DNA of 64,000 bases from Rhipidocladum racemiflorum (taxonomy: Eukaryota; Streptophyta; Magnoliopsida; Poales; Poaceae): positions 18,671,490 through 18,735,489 of the forward strand of contig CM070576.1 in assembly GCA_036346355.1 (NCBI GenBank). The letters are read 5' to 3'. Below are positions 42,901 to 56,100 of the stretch, piece by piece; position 1 is the stretch's first letter; each line of letters opens with the position of its first letter. The position numbers and the translations under genes were made by a program. The notes beneath the pieces were generated by a model, which did not search any database, was not told where the DNA came from, and saw only the letters and a program-made list of their open reading frames with translations.

Positions 42901-45900
42901 AATTCATCCGAGTGATTGTGAAACATCCCTCCGCGGCGGGTCGCAAGGTGTACTACTGCAAGCTGCGTCGGACGGAAACTTGATGCCGAAAGGAAAATTG
43001 GTGTCAAACTCCCCGAATGGACTTCATATATGCCCTGTCCCATTTCAACAAGCATTTCGAGCACGTCCGAGTCGATGCGAAACATTCATGAACGACGGGT
43101 CCCTAATGGCACTTTCAACTACACGCGTACCAAAGCGGTGCGCAAAACGAAAATTTGTTCCAATCATGCCGAATGAACTTCATATACGCCCAAGCACATT
43201 TCGGCATGCATTTCGAGTCCGTCCGAGTTGTTGTGAAACATTTCACCACGATGAGTCTGACGAATACTACTAGCGGCGCCCGTTCGAAAACGTTGCGCGA
43301 TATGAAACTGAGTGGCGAACACACCGATTGGAATTCATATGCGCTTTAACTCATTTAGGCATGCATTTCTAATATGTCCGGGTCGGTGCCAAATATTCCA
43401 CCACGACGGGTAATATAAGCTGAATACAAACGGAACCGATGCACGAAACAGAACTGAGTGCCAAACGCCCCGAAAGAACTTATGATGTTTACTGCCGCTT
43501 TTCATCATTTGTTTCGAATCCATTCGAGTAGGTCTGAAAAACATCATCCACGACGGGTCCCAACGGGCACTGTGCAGCGGCAGCCATACGAAAATGGAAA
43601 TGATGCACGAAATGAAACATTGTGGCAAGCAGCACACACGCCGAAAATGACGCACGAAATGGAACATTGTGGCAACACCTTACACGCCGCATCCTTACAC
43701 GCCAAAATGAAACATTGCGTACGAATCGAAAATGATGGGCGAAATGAAGCCGAGCACACGAATGCAATTGTATGTGTTGTAGCTCATTTAGGCATGCATT
43801 CGAATCCGTCCGAGTCGGCGTGAAATATTCCACAACGACGAGTTCCTAGGCTGAAAAAATTGAAAGCGATCCACGAAGCGAAACTGAGTGCCAAACACCC
43901 AGAATTAACTTACGATGTTCGCTTGTGCATCTCATCACAATTCTGCATTCAATTGGAATACGTCCGAGTGAGTGTGAAACATCCCTCCGCGACGGGTCAC
44001 AAGGGGTACCGCAAGCTGCGTCCGAACGAAAACGATGCACGTAACGAAACTGGGTGTCAAACTCCCCGAATGGGCTTCATACGTGCCCTAGCCCGTTTCG
44101 GCAAGCGTTTCGAGTACGTCCGACTAGAAGCGAAACATTCATGCACAACGGGTCCCGAATTGTAATGTAATCTACACGCGTTCCAGAATGGTGCACAAAA
44201 CACAACATTGTTCCAAACATGCCGAACGAACTTCATATATGCTCAAGCGCGTTTCGACATGCGTTTTGAATCTTCCCGGGTCTTGCATGGATGGTCAGTC
44301 AATCAACCCGAATAGACTTCATATTTGCCGTAGCTCATTTCTGCAAGCAATTTGGGCTCATCCGAGTCGGTGCGAAACCTACAGGTCAAATGGCACACTA
44401 TAAGTCACGTTCGTGCCAGAACGAGTACGAAAAGAAAGCTTGTGGCAGACACCCTGAATAGTGTTCATGTGTGCCCAAGCTCATTTCGGCATGCATTTCT
44501 GTTGCATCCGGGTCGGTGTGAAGCATTTCACCGCGATAGGTGCCAGCGGGTACTTCAAGCTGCGTGGTATCAAAACGATGCACGAAAGGAAAATGTAGGC
44601 CAAACTCCGCGCGTGTGCTTTACATGCATTTCAGCACAATTCTGCATTGATTTCGAATTCATCCGAGTGATTGTGAAACATCCCTCCGCGGCGGGTCGCA
44701 AGGTGTACTACTGCAAGCTGCGTCCGGACGGAAACGATGCCCGAAAGGAAAATTGGTGTCAAACTCCCCGAATGGACTTCATATATGCCCTGTCCCATTT
44801 CAACAAGCATTTCGTGCACGTCCGAGTCGATGCGAAACATTCATGAACGACGGGTCCCTAATGGCACTTTCAACTACACGCAGCGTACCAAAGCGGTAAG
44901 AAACAAAAATTTGTTCCAATCATGCCGAATGAACTTCATATACGCCCAAGCACATTTCGGCATGCATTTGAGTCCGTCCGAGTTGTTGTGAAACATTTCA
45001 CCACGATGAGTCTGACGAATACTACTAAGCGGCGCCCGTTAAAGCGTTGCGCGATATGAAACTGAGTGGCGAACACACCGATTGGAATTCATATGCGCTT
45101 TAACTCATTTAGGCATGCATTTCGAATATGTCCGGTCGGTGCCAAATATTCCACCACGACGGGTAATATAAGCTGAATACAAGCGGAACCGATGCACGAA
45201 ACAGAACTGAGTGCCAAACGCCCGAAAGAACTTATGATGTTTGCTGCCGCTTTTCATCATTTGTTTGAATCCATTCGAGTAGGTCTGAAAAACATCATCC
45301 ACGACGGGTCCCAGCGGGCAACTGTGCAGCGGCAGCCATACGAAAATGGAAATGATGCACGAAATGAAACATTGTGGCAAGCAGCACACACGCCGAAAAT
45401 GACGCACGAAATGGAACATTGTGGCAACACCTTACACGCCGCATCCTTACACGCCAAAATGAAACATTGCGTACGAATCGAAAATGATGGGCGAAATGAA
45501 GCCGAGCACACGAATGCAATTCGTATGTGTTGTAGCTCATTTAGGCATGCATTTCGAATCCGTACGAGTCGGCGTGAAATATTCCACAACGACGAGTTCC
45601 TAGGCTGAAAAAATTGAAAGCGATGCACGAAGCGAAACTGAGTGCCAAACACCCAGAATTAACTTACGATGTTCGCTTGTGCTTCTCATCACAATTCTGC
45701 ATTCAATTGGAATACGTCCGAGTGAGTGTGAAACATCACTCATGACGGGTCACAAGGGGTACCGCAAGCTGCGTCCGAACGAAAAGCGATGCACGAACGA
45801 AACTGGGTGTCAAACTCCCGAATGGGCTTCATCGTGCCTAGCCCGTTCGACAAGCGTTTGAGCACGTCCGACTAGAAGCGAAACATTCATGCACAACGGG

Positions 45901-48559
45901 TCCCGAATTGTAATGTAATCTACACGCGTTCCAGAATGGTGCACAAAACACAACATTGTTCCAAACATGCCGAACGAACTTCATATATGCCCAAGCGCAT
46001 TTCGACATGCGTTTTGAATCTTCCCGGGTCGTGCATGGATGGTCAGTCAATCAACCGAATGGACTTCATATTTGCCGTAGCTCATTTCAGCAAGCAATTT
46101 GGGCTCATCCGAGTCGGTGCGAAACCTACAGGACAAATGGCAATATAAGTCACGTTCGTGCCAGAACGAGTACGAAAAGAAAGCTTGTGGCAGACACCCT
46201 GAATAGTGTTCATGTGTGCCCAAGCTCATTTCGGCATGCATTTCTGTTGCATCCGGGTCGGTGTGAAGCATTTCTCCGCGATAGGTGCCAGCGGGTACTT
46301 CAAGCTGCGTGCGTATCAAAACGATGCACGAAAGGAAAATGTGGGCCAAACTCCGCGCGTGGGCTTTACATGCATTTCAGCACAATTCTGCATTGATTTC
46401 GAATTCGTCCGAGTGATTGTGAAACATCCCTCCGCGGCGGGTCGCAAGGTGTACTACTGCAAGCTGCGTCCGGACGGAAACGATGCCCGAAAGGAAAATT
46501 GGTGTCAAACTCCCCGAATGGACTTCATATTTGCCATGTCCCATTTCAACAATCATTTCGTTCACGTCCGTGTCGATGCGAAACATTCATTAACGACGGG
46601 TCCCTAATGGCACTTTCAACTACACGCTGCATAAAGCGGTGCGCCAAAGCGAAAATTTGTTCCAATCATGCCGAATGAACTTCATATACGCCCAAGCACA
46701 TTTCGGCATGCATTTCGAGTCCGTCCGAGTTGTTGTGAAACATTTCACCACGATGGGTACGAACGAATACTACTAGCGGCGCCCGTTCGAAAACGTTGCG
46801 CGATATGAAACTGAGTGGCGAACACACCGATTGGAATTCATATGCGCTTTAACTCATTTTGGCATGCATTTCTAATATGTCCGGGTCGGTGCCAAATATT
46901 CCACCACGACGGGTAATATAAGCTGAATACAAACGGAACCGATGCACGAAACAGAACTGAGTGCCAAACGCCCCGAAAGAACTTATGATGTTTGCTGCCG
47001 CTTTTCATCATTTGTTTCGAATCCATTCGAGTAGGTCTGAAAAACATCATCCACGACGGGTCCCAACGGGCACTGTGCAGCGGCAGCCATACGAAAATGG
47101 AAATGATGCACGAAATGAAACATTGTGGCAAGCAGCACACACGCCCGAAAATGACGCATTTAAATGGAACATTGTGGCAACACCTTACACGCTGCATCCT
47201 TACACGCCAAAATGAAACATTGCGGCACGAATCAAAAATGATGGACGAAATGAAGCCGAGCACACCGAATGCAATTCGTATGTGTTGTAGCTCATTTAGG
47301 CATGCATTTCGAATCCGTCCGAGTCGGCGTGAAATATTCCACAACGACGAGTTCCTAGGCTGAAAAAATTGAAAGCGATGCACGAAGCGAAACTGAGTGC
47401 CAAACACCCAGAATTAACTTACGATGTTCGCTTGTGCATCTCATCACAATTCTGCATTCAATTGGAATACGTCCGAGTGAGTGTGAAACATCACTCCGCG
47501 ACGGGTCACAAGGGGTACCGCAAGCTGCGTCCGAACGAAAACGATGCACGTAACGAAACTGGGTGTCAAACTCCCCGAATGGGCTTCATACGTGCCCTAG
47601 CCCGTTTCGGCAAGCGTTTCGAGTACGTCCGACTAGAAGCGAAACATTCATGCACAACGGGTCCCGAATTGTAATGTAATCTACACGCGTTCCAGAATGG
47701 TGCACAAAACACAACATTGTTCCAAACATGCCGAACGAACTTCATATATGCCCAAGCGCATTTCGACATGCGTTTTGAATCTTCCCGGGTCGTGCATGGA
47801 TGGTCAGTCAATCAACCCGAATGGACTTCATATTTGCCGTAGCTCATTTCAGCAAGCAATTTGGGCTCATCCGAGTCGGTGCGAAACCTACAGGACAAAT
47901 GGCACTATAAGTCACGTTCGTGCCAGAACGAGTACGAAAAGAAAGCTTGTGGCAGACACCTGAATAGTGTTCATGTGTGCCCAAGCTCATTTCGCATGCA
48001 TTTCTGTTGCATCCGGTCGGTGTGAAGCATTTCTCCGCGATAGGTGCCAGCGGTACTTCAAGCTGCGTCGCGTATCAAAGCGATGCACGAAAGGAAAATG
48101 TGGGCCAAACTCCGGCGTGGGCTTTACATGCATTTCAGCACAATTCTGCATTGATTTCGAATTCATCCGAGTGATTGTGAAACATCCCTCCGCGGCGGTC
48201 GCAAGGTGTACTACTGCAAGCTGCGTCCGGACGGAAACTTGATGCCGAAAGGAAAATTGGTGTCAAACTCCCCGAATGGACTTCATATATGCCCTGTCCC
48301 ATTTCAACAAGCAATTCGAGCACGTCCGAGTCGATGCGAAACATTCATGAACGACGGGTCCCTAATGGCACTTTCAACTACACGCGTACCAAAGCGGTGC
48401 GCAAAACGAAAATTTGTTCCAATCATGCCGAATGAACTTCATATACACCCAAGCACATTTTGGCATGCATTTCGAGTCCGTCCGAGTTGTTGTGAAACAT
48501 TTCTCCACGATGAGTACGAACGAATACTACTAGCGGCGCCCGTTCGAAAACGTTGCGCC

Positions 48560-51500
48560 ATATGAAACTGAGTGGCGAACACACCGATTGGAATTCATAT
48601 GCGCTTTAACTCATTTTGGCATGCATTTCGAATATGTCCGGGTCGGTGCCAAATATTCCACCACGACGGGTAATATAAGCTGAATACAAACGGAACCGAT
48701 GCACGAAACAGAACTGAGTGCCAAACGCCCCGAAAGAACTTATGATGTTTGCTGCCGCTTTTCATCATTTGTTTCGAATCCATTCGAGTAGATCTGAAAA
48801 ACATAATCCACGACGGGTCCCAACGGGCACTGTGCAGCGGCAGCCATACGAAAATGGAAATGATGCACGAAATGAAACATTGTGGCAAGCAGCACACACG
48901 CCGAAAATGACGCACGAAATGGAACATTGTGGCAACACCTTACACGCCGCATCCTTACACGCCAAAATGAAACATTGCGGCACGAATCGAAAATGATGGA
49001 CGAAATGAAGCCGAGCACACCGAATGAAATTCGTATGTGTTGTAGCTCATTTAGGCATGCATTTCGAATCCGTACGAGTCGGCGTGAAATATTCCACAAC
49101 GACGAGTTCCTAGGCTGAAAAAATTGAAAGCGATGCACGAAGCGAAACTGAGTGCCAAACACCCAGAATTAACATACGATGTTCGCTTGTGCATCTCATC
49201 ACAATTCTGCATTCAATTAGAATACGTCCGAGTGAGTGTGAAACATCACTCCGCGACGGGTCACAAGGGGTACCGCAAGCTGCGTCCGAACGAAAACGAT
49301 GCACGTAACGAAACTGGGTGTCAAGCTCCCCGAATGGGCTTCATAAGTGCCCTAGCCCGTTTCGGCAAGCGTTTCGAGTACGCCCGACTAGAAGCGAAAC
49401 ATTCATGCACAACGGGTCCCGAATTGTAATGTAATCTACACGCGTTCCAGAATGGTGCACAAAACACAACATTGTTCCAAACATGCGAGCGAACTTCATA
49501 TATGCCCAAGCGCATTTCGACATGCGTTTTGAATCTTCCCGGGTCGTGCATGGATGGTCAATCAACCCGAATGGACTTCATATTTGCCGTAGCTCATTTC
49601 AGCAAGCAATTTGGGCTCATCCGAGTCGGTGCGAAACCTACAGGACAAATGGCACTATAAGTCACGTTCGTACAGAACGAGCAGTCTAAAAGAAAGCTTG
49701 TGGCAGACACCCTGAATAGTGTTCATGTGTGCCCAAGCTCATTTCGGCATGCATTTCTGTTGCATCCGGGTCGGTGTGAAGCATTTCTCCGCGATAGGTG
49801 CCAGCGGGTACTTCAAGCTGCGTGCGTATCAAAACGATGCACGAAAGGAAAATGTGGGCCAAACTCCGCGCGTGGGCTTTACATGCATTTCAGCACAATT
49901 CTGCATTGATTTCGAATTCGTCCGAGTGATTGTGAAACATCCCTCCGAGGCGGGTCGCAAGGTGTACTACTGCAACCTGCGTCCGGACGGAAACGATGCC
50001 CGAAAGGAAAATTGGTGTCAAACTCCCCGACTGGACTTCATATATGCCCTGTCCCATTTCAACAAGCATTTCGTGCACGTCCGAGTCGATGCGAAACATT
50101 CATGAACGACGGGTCCCTAATGGCACTTTCAACTACACGCGTACAAAGCGGTGCGCAAAACGAAAATTTGTTCCAATCATGCCGAATGAACTTCATATAC
50201 GCCTAAGCACATTTCGGCATGCATTTCGAGTCCGTCCGAGTTGTTGTGAAATATTTCACCACGATGAGTACGAACGAATACTACTAGCGGCGCCCGTTCG
50301 AAAACGTTGCGCCATATGAAACTGAGTGGTGAACACACCGATTGGAATTCATATGCGCTTTAACTCATTTTGGCATGCATTTCGAATATGTCCGGGTCGG
50401 TGCCAAATATTCCACCACGATGGGTAATATAAGCTGAATACAAACGGAACCGATGCACGAAACAGAACTGAGTGCCAAACGCCCCGAAAGAACTTATGAT
50501 GTTTGCTGCCGCTTTTCATCATTTGTTTCGAATCCATTCGAGTAGATCTGAAAAACATAATCCACGACGGGTCCCAACGGGCACTGTGCAGCGGCAGCCA
50601 TACGAAAATGGAAATGATGCACGAAATGAAACATTGTGGCAAGCAGCACACACGCCGAAAATGACGCACGAAATGGAACATTGTGGCAACACCTTACACG
50701 CCGCATCCTTACACGCCAAAATGAAACATTGCGGCACGAATCGAAAATGATGGACGAAATGAAGCCGAGCACACCGAATGAAATTCGTATGTGTTGTAGC
50801 TCATTTAGGCATGCATTTCGAATCCAGACGCAGTCGGGCGTGAAATATTCCACAACGACGAGTTCCTAGGCTGAAAAAATTGAAAGCGATGCACGAAGCG
50901 AAACTGAGTGCCAAACACCCAGAATTAACATACGATGTTCGCTTGTGCATCTCATCACAATTCTGCATTCAATTAGAATACGTCCGAGTGAGTGTGAAAC
51001 ATCACTCCGCGACGGGTCACAAGGGGTACCGCAAGCTGCGTCCGAACGAAAACGATGCACGTAACGAAACTGGGTGTCAAGCTCCCCGAATGGGCTTCAT
51101 AAGTGCCCTAGCCCGTTTCGGCAAGCGTTTCGAGTACGCCCGACTAGAAGCGAAACATTCATGCACAACGGGTCCCGAATTGTAATGTAATCTACACGCG
51201 TTCCAGAATGGTGCACAAAACACAACATTGTTCCAAACATGCCGAACGAACTTCATATATGCCCAAGCGCATTTCGACATGCGTTTTGAATCTTCCCGGG
51301 TCGTGCATGGATGGTCAATCAACCCGAATGGACTTCATATTTGCCGTAGCTCATTTCAGCAAGCAATTTGGGCTCATCCGAGTCGGTGCGAAACCTACAG
51401 GACAAATGGCACTATAAGTCACGTTCGTGCCAGAACGAGTACGAAAAGAAAGCTTGTGGCAGACACCCTGAATAGTGTTCATGTGTGCCCAAGCTCATTT

Positions 51501-52067
51501 CGGCATGCATTTCTGTTGCATCCGGGTCGGTGTGAAGCATTTCTCCGCGATAGGTGCCAGCGGGTACTTCAAGCTGCGTGCGTATCAAAACGATGCACGA
51601 AAGGAAAATGTGGGCCAAACTCCGCGCGTGGGCTTTACATGCATTTCAGCACAATTCTGCATTGATTTCGAATTCGTCCGAGTGATTGTGAAACATCCCT
51701 CCGCGGCGGGTCGCAAGGTGTACTACTGCAAGCTGCGTCCGGACGGAAACGATGCCCGAAAGGAAAATTGGTGTCAAACTCCCCGACTGGACTTCATATA
51801 TGCCCTGTCCCATTTCAACAAGCATTTCGTGCACGTCCGAGTCGATACGAAACATTCATGAACGACGGGTCCCTAATGGCACTTTCAACTACACGCGTAC
51901 AAAGCGGTGCGCAAAACGAAAATTTGTTCCAATCATGCCGAATGAACTTCATATACGCCCAAGCACATTTCGGCATGCATTTCGAGTCCGTCCGAGTTGT
52001 TGTGAAACATTTCACCACGATGGGTACGAACGAATACTACTAGCGGCGCCCGTTAAAACGTTGCGCG
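48560..52067 (+). repeat. Recently duplicated pair of HOR units
   Basis: Units 48560-50313 and 50314-52067 share private variants rarely seen elsewhere: gtagatctg, acataatcc, gaattaacatacg, caattagaatacg, caagctccccg, cataagtgcc, gtacgcccgac, and gcgccatatg at their upstream edges. They are therefore direct copies of one unit. Confidence 0.85.
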
Positions 52068-52377
52068 ATATGAAACTGAGTGGCGAACACACCGATTGGA
52101 ATTCATATGCGCTTTAACTCATTTTGGCATGCATTTCGAATATGTCCGGGTCGGTGCCAAATATTCCACCACGACGGGTAATATAAGCTGAATACAAACG
52201 GAACCGATGCACGAAACAGAACTGAGTGCCAAACGCCCCGAAAGAACTTATGATGTTTGCTGCCGCTTTTCATCATTTGTTTCGAATCCATTCGAGTAGG
52301 TCTGAAAAACATCATCCACGACGGGTCCCAACGGGCACTGTGCAGCGGCAGCCATACGAAAATGGAAATGATGCACG

Positions 52378-52510
52378 AAATGAAACATTGTGGCAAGCAG
52401 CACACACGCCGAAAATGACGCACGAAATGGAACATTGTGGCAACACCTTACACGCCGCATCCTTACACGCCAAAATGAAACATTGCGGCACGAATCGAAA
52501 ATGATGGACG
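52378..52510 (+). repeat. Module C: three mini-monomers
   Basis: Three tandem pieces of about 47, 48 and 38 bp, beginning aaatgaaacattgtggcaa, aaatggaacattgtggcaa and aaatgaaacattgcggcac. Each keeps the start of the monomer and a gacg/gcca-type end but lacks the central gcatgcatttcga core. Present in nearly every HOR of all blocks, so it is an old fixed part of the unit. Confidence 0.8.
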
Positions 52511-52969
52511 AAATGAAGCCGAGCACACCGAATGCAATTCGTATGTGTTGTAGCTCATTTAGGCATGCATTTCGAATCCGTACGAGTCGGCGTGAAATAT
52601 TCCACAACGACGAGTTCCTAGGCTGAAAAAATTGAAAGCGATGCACGAAGCGAAACTGAGTGCCAAACACCCAGAATTAACTTACGATGTTCGCTTGTGC
52701 ATCTCATCACAATTCTGCATTCAATTGGAATACGTCCGAGTGAGTGTGAAACATCACTCCGCGACGGGTCACAAGGGGTACCGCAAGCTGCGTCCGAACG
52801 AAAACGATGCACGTAACGAAACTGGGTGTCAAACTCCCCGAATGGGCTTCATACGTGCCCTAGCCCGTTTCGGCAAGCGTTTCGAGTACGTCCGACCAGA
52901 AGCGAAACATTCATGCACAACGGGTCCCGAATTGTAATGTAATCTACACGCGTTCCAGAATGGTGCACA

Positions 52970-53195
52970 AAACACAACATTGTTCCAAACATGCCGAACG
53001 AACTTCATATATGCCCAAGCGCATTTCGACATGCGTTTTGAATCTTCCCGGGTCGTGCATGGATGGTCAATCAACCCGAATGGACTTCATATTTGCCGTG
53101 GCTCATTTCAGCAAGCAATTTGGGCTCATCCGAGTCGGTGCGAAACCTACAGGACAAATGGCACTATAAGTCACGTTCGTGCCAGAACGAGTACG
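52970..53195 (+). repeat. Module G: fused one-and-a-half monomer
   Basis: A monomer lacking its last third (through cgacatgcgttttgaatc and a tggatggtcaatcaa) is followed directly by one lacking its start (from cccgaatggacttcatattt). The result is a 226-bp module. It holds two core segments (gacatgcgttttgaatc and cagcaagcaatttgggc). A2 was truncated inside this module type and B2 begins at its end. Confidence 0.75.
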
Positions 53196-56100
53196 AAAAG
53201 AAAGCTTGTGGCAGACACCCTGAATAGTGTTCATGTGTGCCCAAGCTCATTTCGGCATGCATTCCTGTTGCATCCGGGTCGGTGTGAAGCATTTCTCCGC
53301 GATAGGTGCCAGCGGTACTTCAAGCTGCGTCGCGTATCAAAGCGATGCACGAAAGGAAAATGTGGGCCAAACTCCGCTCGTTGGCTTTACATGCATTTCA
53401 GCACAATTCTGCATTGATTTCGAATTCGTCCGAGTGATTGTGAAACATCCCTCCGCGGCGGGTCGCAAGGTGTACTACTGCAAGCTGCGTCCGGACGGAA
53501 AACGATGCCCCGAAAGGAAAATTGTGTCAAACTCCCCGACTGGACTTCATATATGCCCTGTCCCATTTCAACAAGCATTTCGTGGCACGTCCGAGTCGAT
53601 GCGAAACATTCATGAACGACGGGTCCCTAATGGCACTTTCAACTACACGCTGCATAAAGCGGTAAGAAAGCGAAAATTTGTTCCAATCATGCCGAATGAA
53701 CTTCATATACGCCCAAGCACATTTCGCATGCATTTCGAGTCCGTCCGAGTTGTTGTGAAACATTTCTCCACGATGAGTACGAACGAATACTACTAGCGGC
53801 GCTGCTCGAAAAGCGTTGCGCGATATGAAACTGAGTGGCGAACACACCGATTGGAATTCATATGCGCTTTAACTCATTTTGGCATGCATTTCGAATATGT
53901 CCGGGTCGGTGCCAAATATTCCACCACGACGGGTAATATAAGCTGAATACAAACGGAACCGATGCATTAAACAGAACTGAGTGCCAAACGCCCCGAAAGA
54001 ACTTATGATGTTTGCTGCCGCTTTTCATCATTTGTTTCGAATCCATTCGAGTAGGTCTGAAAAACATCATCCACGACGGGTCCCAACGGGCACTGTGCAG
54101 CGGCAGCCATACGAAAATGGAAATGATGCACGAAATGAAACATTGTGGCAAGCAGCACACACGCCGAAAATGACGCACGAAATGGAACATTGTGGCAACA
54201 CCTTACACGCCGCATCCTTACACGCCAAAATGAAACATTGCGGCACGAATCGAAAATGATGGACGAAATGAAGCCGAGCACACCGAATGCAATTCGTATG
54301 TGTTGTAGCTCATTTAGGCATGCATTTGAATCCGTCTGGTCGGCGTGAAATATTCCACAACGACGAGTTCCTAGGCTGAAAAAATTGAAAGCGATGCACG
54401 AAGCTTAACTGAGTGCCAAACACCCAGAATTAACTTACGATGTTCGCTTGTGCATCTCATCACAATTCTGCATTCAATTGGAATACGTCCGAGTGAGTGT
54501 GAAACATCACTCCGCGACGGGTCACAAGGGGTACCGCAAGCTGCGTCCGAACGAAAACGATGCACGTAACGAAACTGGGTGTCAAACTCCCCGAATGGGC
54601 TTCATACGTGCCCTAGCCCGTTTCGGCAAGCGTTTCGAGTACGTCCGACTAGAAGCGAAACATTCATGCACAACGGGTCCCGAATTGTAATGTAATCTAC
54701 ACGCGTTCCAGAATGGTGCACAAAACACAACATTGTTCCAAACATGCCGAACGAACTTCATATATGCCCAAGCGCATTTCGACATGCGTTTTGAATCTTC
54801 CCGGGTCGTGCATGGATGGTCAATCAACCCGAATGGACTTCATATTTGCCGTGGCTCATTTCAGCAAGCAATTTGGGCTCATCCGAGTCGGTGCGAAACC
54901 TACAGGACAAATGGCACTATAAGTCACGTTCGTGCCAGAACGAGTACGAAAAGAAAGCTTGTGGCAGACACCCTGAATAGTGTTCATGTGTGCCCAAGCT
55001 CATTTCGGCATGCATTCCTGTTGCATCCGGGTCGGTGTGAAGCATTTCTCCGCGATAGGTGCCAGCGGGTACTTCAAGCTGCGTGCGTATCAAAACGATG
55101 CACGAAAGGAAAATGTGGGCCAAACTCCGCGCGTGGGCTTTACATGCATTTCAGCACAATTCTGCATTGATTTCGAATTCGTCCGAGTGATTGTGAAACA
55201 TCCCTCCGCGGCGGGTCGCAAGGTGTACTACTGCAAGCTGCGTCCGGACGGAAACGATGCCCGAAAGGAAAATTGGTGTCAAACTCCCCGACTGGACTTC
55301 ATATATGCCCTGTCCCATTTCAACAAGCATTTCGTGCACGTCCGAGTCGATGCGAAACATTCATGAACGACGGGTCCCTAATGGCACTTTCAACTACACG
55401 CGTACAAAGCGGTGCGCAAAACGAAAATTTGTTCCAATCATGCCGAATGAACTTCATATACGCCCAAGCACATTTCGGCATGCATTTCGAGTCCGTCCGA
55501 GTTGTTGTGAAACATTTCTCCACGATGAGTACGAACGAATACTACTAGCGGCGCCCGTTCGAAAACGTTGCGCGATATGAAACTGAGTGGCGAACACACC
55601 GATTGGAATTCATATGCGCTTTAACTCATTTTGGCATGCATTTCGAATATGTCCGGGTCGGTGCCAAATATTCCACCACGACGGGTAATATAAGCTGAAT
55701 ACAAACGGAACCGATGCACGAAACAGAACTGAGTGCCAAACGCCCCGAAAGAACTTATGATGTTTGCTGCCGCTTTTCATCATTTGTTTCGAATCCATTC
55801 GAGTAGGTCTGAAAAACATCATCCACGACGGGTCCCAACGGGCACTGTGCAGCGGCAGCCATACGAAAATGGAAATGATGCACGTAATGAAACATTGTGG
55901 CAAGCAGCACACACGCCGAAAATGACGCATTTAAATGGAACATTGTGGCAACACCTTACACGCCGCATCCTTACACGCCAAAATGAAACATTGCGGCACG
56001 AATCGAAAATGATGGACGAAATGAAGCCGAGCACACCGAATGCAATTCGTATGTGTTGTAGCTCATTTAGGCATGCATTTCGAATCCGTACGAGTCGGCG

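Larger units (their letters stand above)
51444..53195 (+). repeat. Reference higher-order repeat unit, eleven modules
   Basis: Module limits: H 51444-51599, I 51600-51758, J 51759-51913, K 51914-52067, A 52068-52213, B 52214-52377, C 52378-52510, D 52511-52647, E 52648-52813, F 52814-52969, G 52970-53195. Most modules open with aaa(c/g)ga(a)a(c/a)tg and close with cgatgcacg or a relative. Their middle holds a cat-ttcggcatgcatttcga type core followed by gtccgagt, then gtgaaacat, then acgggtc. These shared blocks show that all come from one ~155-bp monomer, now diverged within the HOR, while the HOR itself is homogeneous along the array. The monomer length is in the range of grass centromere satellites such as CentO and CentC, but I do not recognise the sequence. 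Confidence 0.85.

Noticed and set aside
51444..53195. CENP-B box in the satellite
   Set aside because: No module has the spaced TTCG...A..CGGGA pattern. The tttcgagtccgtccgag segments only superficially resemble it.
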